A DNA stretch of 64,000 nt from Brugia malayi (lineage: Eukaryota; Nematoda; Chromadorea; Rhabditida; Onchocercidae). The notes under the pieces were generated by a model. It searched no databases, was not told where the DNA came from, and was given only the letters and a program-made list of their open reading frames with translations. The stretch is taken from positions 5,184,528 through 5,248,527 of the forward strand of contig NW_025062475.1 of the NCBI RefSeq assembly GCF_000002995.4, in the 5' to 3' direction. The position numbers and the translations under genes were made by a program. Shown here piece after piece: positions 27,595 to 39,442 of this stretch (the first letter of the stretch is position 1; every line of letters begins with the position of its first letter).

Positions 27595-30500
27595 ATGGAA
27601 AAACATTCATTACCATATAACAGCGGAAATGATGATGGCAACGGCATTTTTGCAATTTGTGGTTTAACATTATATTCCGCCACCATTCTTTGTACCTTTG
27701 CGCAAATTAGTCTAACATTAACATCCAGGTTAATTCAGCCAATAACAAATTTATTCAAAAAAGAAAGAAAAATAAAAAATCATTTTCAATATTTCAACAC
27801 TAACCAATTATTTTTCCATTTAGATTAAAGCCATTCTGAGTTTGCGTATTTTGTTTCATTTTATTATTTACTAAATAAATTACAGGCAAATTAAATTCAC
27901 TTGTGTCAGATTTTAAAGCACTCAGTTAGTTCACTCAACATAAACTTTCATTAAGCATTAATTTTGCAAAAGATAATAAAAAATCAATTCAATTTTAAAC
28001 ACTTTTATTGATAAAACTATTAGTAAAATTTTAAATTTCAATTTTTTTTTTTAAATCTTGTACAATAAATACTATTATAATTTCATTATTTTCATCAGTT
28101 TGATAAGTTTTGTCAAAAAAAAAAATGAAAAATTTTTTTAAATAATTGCATTGAAGAGGCAAAAAGTTTTTTTTTTTAAGCATTTATGCAGATTAATACA
28201 TAAAAAAGATAATTTCAACTTTTGTCTTCTTTTTTTGACACTACAATATCATCCTAAACTTTTTCCATTTGAGATTGTTTCTTCAAAAATCCTCACAATA
28301 TCGCCTATAAATTAGTATTGAAGTTATATCACTAGATTTCTGATTGATATTTATAATCCAATAAGCTTTTTCTTCCTTTTTTTCCTTTCAATATATCATT
28401 AATTTATTATAAATTGGATTTAAATGTCAAAAATTCCAATTTTCACATTTCAATCATTGTTTTTTTTTTTGAACAGAATTTGACAGATTTATCAAAATTT
28501 TATTTCAGTTTATTCATGTACACTTATCTTCCACATACAGTCGTTAATTCCATCCTTATCTCTTTATCAGTGTTTTGCTGTAGTATTGCTATCATATTCC
28601 TATTACTTCGTATTTGGGAACGAATATTTGGTTCAATGTATGATTCATTCTTTCACGGATATTTGTTAAGTATGGTAGGTTCATTTATTCATTCATCCAC
28701 TCATTTATTTCCGATCTCAATCATATATTGATTGCTGATAATCTATGAAACTAATCGATAATGTTCTTTATGCAATATTATGCTCATACAATGAAATCAT
28801 TATAAACATATTTACTTTTTTTTGTTTATTATACCATCTTCGATTTGTTATTATTTACTTTATTGTTTATTTATTCATTTTTTGGTTTATTATTTTGTAA
28901 TAATTAATTTATATTTAATGCATTTATAATCAGTGAGACTTTTTTTTTATATTCTTGTAAATCAATTAATGGCACAATTTCCAACATTTTCGTAATTTAA
29001 AATTTCATAGCTTTAATTTTTTTCTAGATAGGCTTAAAAAAAGGAAGGCGTAGTTTTAACTCGTATTTAATGCCTTCACTAGTCATAATGAAAGAAAAGA
29101 AGCAAAAAAGTAAAAGCAGCAAATTATATTACGCTAAAATTACGCTCTTATTGAAGTAAATAATGATTAAAAAAAGAAAAAAATTAGATGCAGTATCAAA
29201 ATGAAAAGCAAAAGAACGAAAAAAGAAGAAGAAATCAAAATTCTATTAAAAATTTTAACAAATGTACTTATTTTTTCAATTTTTTTTTGTTTTCAAAAAA
29301 TATAATTTATATTTGAAAAAGAGAAATAGTTAGCAAATTTGCTACTCCCTAAATTGAATAATTTTTAATGAGATTTAAGCGTGAGTGTTGATAAAAAATA
29401 ATTGGAAAATAGTAAAAAAAATAGTGGAAAAAAAAGAGTAGTTTCATGAAGCAGTGCTATTTTATTAATTTAAAAAAATTTAGGAAAGAAAAAACAGGAT
29501 GAAATCGATAACTCTATTAGCATGACTAATTTATTTGTCACCAGATGTTTTAATTTTTTTTTCTTTTTTTCAGTAGTATCACTTTATTTATGGCCAGATG
29601 TTTCAAATTTATGTTTTTAAATAGTATCACAAAATTTTAATTAGCGAGGAAAATTTAGATTTATTGCATTCCAATTAAAGTAACTTTAAAATTTCCATGA
29701 AGTTGCTGCAAAATTTAGTTGCATATGAAAAGAAAAATTACACACAACCTTTAACGATGTAATTTTAGTTACCAAACTTTATTAAAACAAAAAACTATTC
29801 AAATTCAAGTTTCTGATTGTAATTTGTAAAAATTCAATGTAGGCGGCAAAATTTTTTATTTTCAATTCAAAGAAAAAATATACATATTGAAATCACCGAA
29901 ATAATGACATTATTTGAAATACTATTATTAGTTCTTTACTTTGCTCTTATTAATTTAATTAATATATTTAACGATTTATGCATTATCTCGTTTGTGTAGC
30001 AATTTAACTTAAGAGATATTTTATTCCATAGTGTTATATTAAAATATAAATTCTATTCCATGCTGTTATAATTTCATACTGTTAAATTTAAATTACATTT
30101 TTCTTCTTCTAAAAAAAGTAAAACAAATGCTCTCAGATATTGTTATAGAGAGTAACGTCACCATTAATTATAACATTTAATACACTATTTAATGAATAAT
30201 TTACTTAAGAAAAATGATTGCTGTTATAAATTATAATTTTTCTTCTATAAAAAAAATATAATCGCACTTTAATAACAAATGAAAAAAATTTATAAATGCC
30301 ATTCATAACAACGATATGATAATTCAATTTTTCTTTCCTTTGCTTTTTTCTCCATTTTTCTTGCCTGTTAATACTAATAAAAGATTTTAATTTAAATAAA
30401 ATTTTTATTTCAGCTTCTTATGGCATTAATCAGTTTTTTCGAAGTGATGTATTTCCCGTTATCACTGCTACAAACATTTACCGATTGGAATTCATCATCT

Positions 30501-30614
30501 ATCACCTATCACAGTATTTTAATCATTTTAAGTGCTATCACATTGTTACTGCAATTCTTGCTACGTAGTCTTGTTGAAGAAATGTTCGCTCGTATAAACT
30601 GTAACTTCAAGTGA
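27595..30614 (+). CDS. Unrecognised four-transmembrane protein, 166 residues
   Basis: Three exons, 27595-27728, 28509-28674 and 30414-30614, keep frame across introns of 780 and 1739 bases and end in TGA. The ATG sits two bases after an acceptor-like TTTCAG, so it was taken as the start. Four hydrophobic segments are seen at about residues 17-40, 57-78, 96-120 and 133-152, separated by short polar loops. The first loop is about 16 residues and the third about 12 (TDWNSSS region). The tail after the last span is short (EEMFARINCNFK). No N-terminal signal sequence other than the first span is apparent. The two-base codon remainder at the first donor completes Ser only with the acceptor at 28508; other nearby AGs give a stop or a shifted frame. 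I do not recognise the family; small tetraspan topology alone does not assign a function. Confidence 0.75.
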
Positions 30615-32480
30615 AACTTCATTTTAAAAAAAAAGTAATTTCATCTCTTTATTCTATTTGTTTTGAATCAAATGAATTATGATATGATGCGGCATAAAGT
30701 ATGATAAATGCTGTGATAAATTTGAAAGTGCTTGCATTTCAAAATTTTATTTTTTTATCACAAATCTCTTCACATTTCAATTTCTTCCTCATACAAATCT
30801 GTATGAAAGGACTCAAAGTGAGCATCAAGTAAAATTTCAATTTTCATTTAGATCCTTTTCACTTTCCATTTTTAATATATATATATATATAATCCAAAAA
30901 TTATTGGCTAAAAAGGAAAAAACTTTTTGTCATACATTTTTTATTTTACACATTTTTCTTAATGTACTTAATATAGCTGGTTCATAAGAAGAAAATAAAA
31001 AAGATAATGAGATAAATATTTTACCTGAAGTCTTATGCTTCCATTTATGTTTTCAATTTCAACCCATAAAATTTCAGGCAAATTTATTTTTTTTTAAAAA
31101 AAAAGAAATTTTAGCAATATTAAACGAACTTTAGCATAGACATAGCAAAAAATATGACAGAAAAAATAAAGAAAAAAAATAAAAATAACTGTAATTAAAT
31201 AATTTGGATGAAGAAAACTAAAAAAACATTTATGTTAATAAAAATAACCACTAAAAAAGAAATATATACATGCGCTTTTTCTATTTAAAAAGAAAGAAAA
31301 GATTCTACGGATTTTATCAAAATTATTTATTTTGCTTAATTGGAGAACTTTTTCTTCTCAACTGCATTTCTAATTTTATTCTAAATAAACTATTTGGTGT
31401 GTTTTTTTTACTTTTTTTTGAGAAAGCATTTCATTTTTTGCGTATTATAATGTTTTGTTGTTTGGTTGCTTTAAAACTAAGTTTTAACCAATTTATGGTG
31501 TTGTAATCTGTGATATAATGTAATAAATATCAACAAATTATTAAGATCATAATTAACGCTTTACGATGCATTGTTCATAACTGAGAAATTGTTCGTAACT
31601 GTTATTCAATTAGTAATTATTTCACACTTTGGACCTTATAAAAAAAAATAGTTAGGCCATATAGAACGAACTTGAAACTGAACTAGAATTGAAAATTTTT
31701 ATAACTCCATTGAGATGCTTGATATTTCGTAGCGCGACTGGAAAATTTTTTCATATCGCGTAGGTGGTTTCTATCTTTCAGGTTTGATTCATGATTGGTT
31801 TGATCGATGGATGACGTGTTTACTGTTATGGGCGGGAGAGAGAATGTGTTGGTTGAAGATGGGTAGAGATTTATGGAATTTAAAAGTTGTATGAAAGTGA
31901 TTGAGAGAGTGGATGATAGACTGTATAAATTTACAAGTGACAGATAAATAAGTAAGGGTTTATTTCTGTTAGCTTGTCTCTTCTACCATTTAATGCTTGG
32001 CGGGGAAGATGGATTCAATTCGATTGTGGACGTGTTAAAAGGTTAGAATGAGGATGTATGAAAAGTAAAGAGACAGTAGGGATTGAGAATATTGTTTAAA
32101 GTGCATTTACGTTAGGCAGTTGGAGGGATTTTATTAGGAAGTAAAGGAATTTACTAATGATAGAAAAGGTATGTTTCAGATGGATTAGTTTCATTTTTAT
32201 TTTGCACACTGAGTGATCAAGTGAAATTTTTCATTTCTGTTACTCCTTGTATTGTTTCTTTTTTTTTTTTTTTTTTTTACTTTTTTGTCTTGGTCTTCGT
32301 TTCTCGTTTGGATTTGCTTCAAATATTCGGATAGTTTCTTCTCATTTCCTTTGGGTAGTAGTAGTAGTACCCATACTTTCAGTTCTGAGTATTAATCTTA
32401 GTGATAATATCATTTGTTTCAAAATATATTTGGTTGATTATCAAAAATAATATCTAATAGAGAAACAAATTATAGACAAC
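30615..32480. other. Intergenic stretch upstream of PSMD5
   Basis: The first kilobase is AT-rich with a short TA run near 30869-30890. From about 31700 the composition shifts towards G-richer sequence with few homopolymers, and a 53-codon stop-free frame runs from 31733 to 31891. A T-run of about 20 lies at 32258-32279. An acceptor-like AG at 32474-32475 lies five bases before the PSMD5 ATG. The change in composition suggests the PSMD5 promoter region lies in 31700-32470, but no specific element can be named. Confidence 0.5.
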
Positions 32481-35400
32481 ATGCGAGATAGTAACATTGA
32501 AAACATTGCCGATTCACCGACAAATGATACAGCATATGACATTGATACATTTTACGATATGAAGCAGCATCTGCTAGCAGAACGTACAGAAGTGAAGGCT
32601 ATCGAAATGCTGCAGAAGCTGCTTTCTCATAATGTTGAGCATATTGACTGGTACGTTTGTGTAGCTAAGTTTTTCGTGCATGTGTTTCTGTAAAAACTTT
32701 TACGCTAAGTTTCCCGACATAAAATAGTGTTTGCTAGTAGATCGTCTTTTTTTTTTGGTGGTTGTTAGGCATAAATTGAAAATTCCTTATCGACTGTTAT
32801 GGTGTCAAAATAACTAATACTGCCTGCTATGGATAGATATTGGTATATTTTTATGTAGTTTCGAAATATTGGAAATATTTTTAGGGATGCATTTCCGGAT
32901 TTGAAAGATTTGATCATTTGTATTCTTGATACTGTTGGTATAGTTTCTTTAACTGAGAAACACCAAATCCTGGTCTTGAATGGAATAAACAATAGCCATC
33001 CAAAAGTTGTCGATGTGCTTGTCGATTATTACATACGACATATTGACGAAGTCGATGAAATGCTTTCCAATTCACATATTGCTGTAACAATTGCATTTGC
33101 GCGACGAGTTTGTGATTTCGATTGCGCTGGATCGATAGCTGTTGTATGTTTATTTCGACTTTTTTTTTCAAAAGAAACAAAAAAATAGGAACTTCTTTTG
33201 AACCTTTACACGTTTAGATAATGAAAACAACAATTGTATATTATAGGACTTATGAAAATTTATCAGAGTTTCCAGAATTCCTAAAGTTTTGTTCAATATT
33301 TATACCGCATAAATTATACAAGTGAGAGAATACAAGCAGGAAACACAATAACTTTGAAGGTGCTAGGTTCGTTTCAAGGCTATTTACCACATGTTTGTGT
33401 TTTGATATGTTGGTGTTAATGCGATTGGTGACTCATTTATGCTAAGCGCGTTTAGCCTATAAGGCACATAAATGACTGAAGAGTGATATCTTAGTGATTT
33501 TATGATTATTTTGCATTTCGGTAAGTTAAAATCATTGAAAAACTTTAGAATTGTGTTCACATGATTTTGTAGACAGCTCATACATGGGTTTTAAGTAAGA
33601 AGCTTACGATGTTAGTCACGCAACTATTCATTTTAATCCAGTATATTTTGCTATTTTTTTAGATTTCTATAGAAAGTATTTTTCAGCTTTTGACACGCTT
33701 CGCTTCACTAAAATTGGTGCAAGATGAATTGTTGAATCAACTAAATTCAAATCGTGCTGAAGTTCGATTTCGAATACACCAGGTCCTTTTTTTGCAATGT
33801 TGAAGTATTTTATATTATAGAAATTCGAAAATTGTAATAAAAAATTTGTAAAATTTTCATAAAACGCTTTTTGAGACGTTTTTTGAGACAAATTGAGCAG
33901 TTCTTCATTAGTAACATTGAATCTATTCTGTTGTGGAGTGGTACTATCAATAAACGCACCATTTGTTGTGGAAGTTATAAAACGGCTCCATCGTTTGCGA
34001 AGCTTAGTTTTTTTGTCACTATTTCATGTTATAGTTAATTTTTTTTAAAAAAAAATCTTTGCCACTATTTCATGTCATCACCAATGTTGTAAAAATGTGT
34101 TAAATACTCGAGCTTTTTCTTTTCAGATGTTTAAAATTTTAATTGCTCACTCATTCATTATAGGTTACAACTTTGGCGATGAAGGAAGGAAACGATTTGC
34201 ATAAAATCGGAAATCTGATCAGTCGATTAGCGGAAGAACTTGAATCAAATGATATTTTAATTCAAATCAATGCTGTGGAAATGTTTGCCGATGGTGCTTC
34301 CCAGTTAGTTTCTTGCTTATTAAAAAAGAGACGTAAAAATTTGTGTTAACGAAAGGCTTCAGCTCCGTGTTGCTTTGTTGAATGAATCCACTGGTTTCTC
34401 AATGATACAATACTCATGCTATCCACTTAAATGATCCATTACTGACGGATCATTTAAATCATGGTGTTACTCACAGCGCCTCATATTTTTGGTAAAATAT
34501 GGTCTCTTCACTTATGAAAACATCTGTTTTGTTTTCTTGATATTACCAGCTCAGACTTCTTTTATTATTTCTAACCCATTAAAAATGGAGAGATTGTTAT
34601 GTGATTGACTCGGCTTCTCAAAAAAATTTTCGATTTTGATGCAAAAAGAGATCTTTCTATTCTTTTCCTGTTTGTGTCCGGTCTATTTAAATGTAGTAAA
34701 CTTTTTCTTCAGGAAAATATCAACTGCAAAATATTTATTAACGACAGGCATAGTTGACCACCTTAACAGATTGTTTGTTCAATGCATGGAACAGCCGGAT
34801 GCAGGTTTTCTTTATCCTGGTATGCACGATTCGTCTTTGACATATACGTTTACGATTAATGTTGTATTTTTTCTCCAAACTTCAGCTTTAAAATCTCAAT
34901 TCTGAAATATGAATAATAAAGAGAATGGTAGTAGATTCGACGAGCTGAAATATGGAAATGTCTTTATTTTAACCAATTTTTTATACAATTTCCATCTGAT
35001 TATCTTTTTTGCAGCTCTTATCAAGTTTTTTGGACATCTTTCTGTGGCCAGTGTGGAGTGTCTGTCTCAGTTTCCGAAATTTCTGGATTCACTGTTAGAT
35101 TTGATTTATCATTTTGATCGATTGGATGCTTCATTACGTCTACTTGCTTTTGATACGCTGGCCGCTGTGGGGTCAACCGATCGTGCTAAGAAATTTCTGG
35201 ATAGACAGCATAATAATTGTAGTAAAGTTTTGCTTTAGAAATAGATACTTTGTTTTTGTTCTGAAAAGTTTTTCTACTGGTTAGAAAAAAAATTTTTTTC
35301 TGTTCGGAAATTAAATAATCGACTTCTATCTTTCGATAAGTTGAATAGTTAACTAAGATCCAGACAGAAATTTATCAGGTTTTTGTAATCTAACCTTAAA

Positions 35401-36675
35401 TCTTTATTTCACTTCTAGCGCAGTGTGACATGAGAAGAGCAATGAATGCATTTGGTGTAGCTATTGCAACTGGACCACTCGATTTGCGAGTACGACATAT
35501 CAGTGCCTTATCAATGATGTTAGAAGTCAAAGATGAGGTTGAGGTAATGCTACATTTGTTCATTAAGATTAATTTTCCGAATTTGAACTATATAAAATTT
35601 GAAATATTTGGTAAGAATGTTAAGTTTTTTTTTCGGTATGGAAGCTTTGTTGTTGGCCATTATTAATCGTTAATAAAATAGTTTGGGAACCCCCTAATAC
35701 TCATTTTTTCAACAGACACGTTGAAAAAATATTTCATTACCGATTATTAAAACTGCTTCCTAATAAGTTTTATCCTACAATTTTCTTCAGACTTTTCGTT
35801 TTATATAATCGTAATTTGTTGATATAATGTACGATTAAAAGATGCAAACAAAAATACTGAATTCAAGTAAGAAAAAAATTTCAAATACCCCAAACGAATT
35901 ATCTATATTTGAAGGATGCCGATGCAGATGCAGTCGCACAGAAGTGGTTCAACTGGCTCGGTGAAAATTTTCCGTCAGTTATAATTTCTTATCTCAGCAA
36001 GCCTTTTAATGATATTCGAATATCATCTCTACGACTACTTTTGACACTTTTCGACCATAAATGGGCAATTCGCATATTTTATTTCGGTGCCGGGTTTGTA
36101 TTTTATTAACTTCGAATCTATATCACTGCAAGTGATGCTAGAACCGGCTTTTATGAATTGATTTCTGGCACTTATGAAATCGTTTAGACTATACTGTCTG
36201 CATAATTGATTTTCAGTAAAATTCAGTGTTTGGAACATCATGATATCATGTAGGTTCATCTTATGTATATAAAATTATTGAAGTTGAATCATGGTATTGT
36301 TAAAAACATGGTCACTGATTAGCTAAGCTAGAGTTGTAAAGATGTAAAAAAAATTCAGGGCGTCTCGCTTCATTTATCATAAATTCAGTGCGTTGCTCTG
36401 CGAAAAGTTTCTGACTCTCATAATGATTAACACTTGGAAATTCAAACTTTTATGATATGTATTACAAATTTTACAGCTTTATGGTAGCTATCTTAAATCG
36501 GAATACTGAAAGAAATGCTGAAGGTAAACAGTGCAAGTATGATGTCATTTGCAAACTTATCGATAGCTCAGATTCAATAATTTCACTAGAAGATATGATG
36601 AAGCTGAAAATGTACCGTCGTGAGGGAGCATTTTATGTTGAAAGAAACCCGCAGGTTGATATGGAAAATGATTAA
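32481..36675 (+). CDS. PSMD5: 26S proteasome non-ATPase regulatory subunit 5 (PSMD5/S5b) homologue
   Basis: Nine exons: 32481-32650, 32885-33143, 33663-33782, 34164-34303, 34713-34819, 35015-35218, 35419-35543, 35915-36093 and 36477-36675. Phase holds throughout, giving 500 residues to TAA, close to the usual length of about 500 for the family. The protein is almost wholly helical and Leu-rich, as expected for its HEAT/ARM-like repeats. Family-like pieces include KVVDVLVDYY, RVCDFDCAGSIAV, LDASLRLLAFDTLAAVGST and, at the C-terminus, a GxGF...NRNTE...KYDVICKLIDS block followed by YRREGAFYVE. In the known family PSMD5 is a chaperone that holds proteasome base ATPases during assembly and is absent from the mature particle; that role is taken from family knowledge. 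The exon 8 acceptor (TTTGAAG, before 35915) is the weakest junction. The ATG is five bases after an acceptor-like TTATAG. Confidence 0.9.
34427..34457. other. Intronic perfect inverted repeat, 11-bp arms
   Basis: TTAAATGATCC (34427-34437) and its exact complement GGATCATTTAA (34447-34457) are separated by 9 bases, inside PSMD5 intron 4 (34304-34712). Confidence 0.7.
35703..35730. other. Intronic perfect inverted repeat, 11-bp arms
   Basis: ATTTTTTCAAC (35703-35713) and GTTGAAAAAAT (35720-35730) pair perfectly around a 6-base loop in PSMD5 intron 7 (35544-35914). Confidence 0.7.
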
Positions 36676-36994
36676 TTTCAGTGATTGCATATTTTTTTAT
36701 TTTTTTCATCAGGATTGCATCGTGATGAGGGTAGCTTTATCGTTTATATTTTTCAGCTGTTATTTTTCATTGTAAATTGTTTTTAGTTTCTGTTGCAGAT
36801 TTTTTTTTTTTAAATATATTTTAACTAATGTTGATTCCGTTTTTTTTTTTGCTGTTGAATATGGCGAATGTTGTGTGGCACTAATCTGAGTGTTCCAATA
36901 ATCCTTTTTTTATGAACTCATGTTCAACAATATGGCTGATTATTTTTATATACTTAATTTTAAAATATTTTGAAATTTGCATCATTATTCCAGA

Positions 36995-37490
36995 TCATTT
37001 TGAACTGGAGGCATCTATACAATTCTAATTCCATATCTTGCTGATTAGCGGTAATTTCAATGATCAGAAATAATACTTTGTTTGTGTCTTAGACATATCG
37101 TTTCTTGATTCAGGAATTCCTCTGTGCCGGCTTTGGGAATTTCCAAGACGTATTTGAGGCATCTGTGCAAGTCTAACTCCGTATCTTTTTGATCACAGAA
37201 AGTGTCGATGATCAAAACTGTTATTTTGTTTATGTATAAAACATCTCTTCAATTTCAGGGATTTCCCAGACATGTCTAGTGTATTTCTGAGAACTTACAA
37301 GGTTGATTGGAGGCATTTCCATACCTTGTTGATCATTTGAATGATCGAAACTAATATTTCGTTTGTATATAAAACAATTCGATTCTAAGAATTTCCCTCA
37401 CATTTCCAGGAGGGGGGGATTGGAAGGAGTTCTAAAATTCCAACTCCGTTCACGTTGTTTACCAAAACTAATATTTTGTTTGTTTGCGTT
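36995..37490. repeat. Diverged tandem repeat, about four units of 115-150 bp
   Basis: Units share a GGAGGCATnT block, a 'CTCCGTATCTT..TTGATCA' block and a 'CTAATATTTTGTTTGT' block. The last block recurs at about 37070, 37219, 37351 and 37468, so units are roughly 149, 132 and 117 bases apart. Copies differ by many substitutions and small indels, indicating an old array. A stop-free frame at 37363-37623 overlaps the last unit and is not considered a gene. Confidence 0.75.
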
Positions 37491-38198
37491 TGAAGCATTT
37501 GAACAATTGTTTCTTTCATGCATCTACTTTGTTATTTTTATTTATTTTCTGTACACAATGTCAGGAAGAGCAATTATTGTAATAAATTATTCCAAACGAT
37601 ACTTGTTCTGTACTTCTAAATGACAAATAATATTTTTCCTATATTAATAGGAATGATTATCGTTTAAAAAATCCTGTTTTTGCTAACTCTGAAATGGTAT
37701 CGCAGTTGAACTGTCAACCTAAGAGTTTTTGCAAACCTTTCGAACAAAAAGAAGGCAAGGATTTGTTAAAATCTCTTCATTTTATTTATTATTATTATTT
37801 ATTTAATTATTTATTTATTTTTTTGAGAAAACGAGGTTTTCTGTCATTTATACAACAGCAACTTCAAGCAGTAGTTTATCATCTTTCCAACTGATACGTT
37901 TGTTTAGATTATTGAATGAGCAACAAATTGAGAGTACAGAAAGTTCATTTTTATTCTCTTAATTAATAATGATGTAGAACTTAGTAAGTAATGATATAGG
38001 TTTATAAGAGCTTTTAAGAAGATTCTATAGCAGTGTTAGCAAAGTTTGCCAGCTGAGATGAAAAATGAATTTTAGTAGATGGAAATTAGTACCCCCTTCA
38101 TTTTCAAAATTAATCGATTTTTTTCGTTTGTTCGGAGAATAATTTGTTGTTAGATGAAATGTCAACAAATGTTGATCATTAATGATTGTTTAGTGATT

Positions 38199-38345
38199 GC
38201 AGTAGCAGTACTGTGGTGCTGCTGATAGTAATGGTAATAGTTGTTGTAATGATAGTGATAATAGTAGTGGTAATCATAATAATGATGTTTAATTAGCAAT
38301 ATAGGTGATGTTGGTAGTAGTAGTAATATTAAATATCGTAATAGT
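38199..38345. repeat. Degenerate TAG/TAA/TGA trinucleotide tract
   Basis: GTA, ATA and TGG/TAG units over about 150 bases. The complementary strand reads as a Tyr/His-rich open frame, which is an artefact. Confidence 0.8.
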
Positions 38346-38851
38346 AAATAGTAATGACGATGACGCTGATAATGTTTAATTAGCAATGTCAACAATTTAG
38401 TACTTTAAATATGGAATTTATGGCAATATGATAGAAGATGAGAAATAGAAGAGAATATTTGTTTGGATAATAATAGTGAAATGATAGTGAGTAAAAGAAA
38501 TAAAATATACAATGAATCAATGAAAAATTTAACAATCAAAATTAGTAATGTAAAGTGTAAATCCTCTTATTTGTTTAGTAATAAAGCATACATATATAGA
38601 TAAAATATATATGAAGAGGAGGATAAAGTAGTGTTTAAAGGAGAGATAGTATGAAAGATAGTGTAAGAGAAACGAGGGATGATGATGATCGATGTTGATT
38701 GTGAGTATTGTGTCGGATTTCTCTTCAATATATTATAATATTAACTTCATTCTATCTTATTGATTTGCTAGACATTTGTTTTGTTGTTGTTGGTATTGCA
38801 CACTGATGTTGTTTACTTGCTTGCTATCGCAGTTAACAAGAAATAAGGAAT

Positions 38852-39028
38852 ATGAGTGTGGAAATGCTGATGCAAATAAATAGTTTAGTTTCGTTTATAT
38901 TTCATTCATTCATCATCATCGGTGCACAGCAGCAGCAGCAGCAGCAGCACACCACCACTACTACTATCATCACTGGTACTACCAGCAACAACAACAATAA
39001 CAACAGTAGCAGTAACAGTAGTCAGTAA
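38852..39028 (+). CDS. Possible 58-residue small ORF spanning a CAG run (uncertain)
   Basis: An ATG at 38852 opens a frame that ends with TAA at 39026-39028. The predicted peptide begins with about ten mixed residues, has a hydrophobic stretch at about residues 13-24 (SLVSFIFHSFIIIGA), then seven Gln from the CAG run, and a Thr/Asn/Ser-rich tail. An acceptor-like CGCAG lies about 19 bases upstream, so a trans-spliced small mRNA or an upstream exon of the MADF gene is possible. Trinucleotide repeats stay open easily, so this may be chance. No family is recognised. Confidence 0.25.
   Translation: MSVEMLMQINSLVSFIFHSFIIIGAQQQQQQQHTTTTTIITGTTSNNNNNNSSSNSSQ
38927..39026. repeat. CAG microsatellite followed by ACC/ACT/ACA/GTA trinucleotide units
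   Basis: Nearly eight CAG units (38927-38949) are followed by about 75 bases of related trinucleotides. This is the only GC-containing triplet run in the window. It lies about 415 bases upstream of the MADF start codon. Confidence 0.9.
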
Positions 39029-39410
39029 TCAGCTAATTTTGAAATGATTTTTGGCATTATTTTAAACAAGTATGAAGTGATTATTTTCTTTTAAAAAATT
39101 TTTCGAAATGTTTTGTAAAATTTAATAAATTAAAGAATAATGGAATGTTAAGTTTGATGCTGAAAATGCAATTATACCGAAAGCTATGAATGTTATGCGT
39201 AAAATGGAAGTTAAAATTATTAATAGTTTAAATTATTAGATCTTGTCATCAATATACCATGAATTGTTTTCTGAAAATTGGTGCGAGATATTATTTGGAC
39301 TAAATTGAAGAATTGTGATGGTTGTTAATTTTGCTTTCCATTACTCACATTATTTTTCGATATTGCGAGACGAGTGTTTGTTTTCTTTTCTTTTTCAAAT
39401 TATCACTCTA

Positions 39411-39422
39411 ATTCTAATTCAG
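39411..39422 (+). other. Acceptor-like site 20 bases upstream of the MADF start
   Basis: ATTCTAATTCAG ends at 39422, with the ATG at 39443. It is consistent with spliced-leader trans-splicing or a cis acceptor for a 5' UTR exon. Confidence 0.45.
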
Positions 39423-39442
39423 TATTGTAAAGTAAACGAGTG

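Larger units (their letters stand above)
36676..39442. other. Interval between PSMD5 and the MADF gene
   Basis: Noncoding apart from a possible 58-codon ORF. It contains the PSMD5 3' region, a diverged tandem repeat (about 36995-37490), a TAG/TAA-type trinucleotide tract (38199-38345), and a CAG/ACC/ACA trinucleotide tract (38927-39026). The minus-strand open frame 38162-38395 is a translation of the TAG/TAA tract and was left out. Confidence 0.6.

Noticed and set aside
32765..33180. Two minus-strand frames of 75 and 88 residues
   Set aside because: They are shadows of PSMD5 exon 2.
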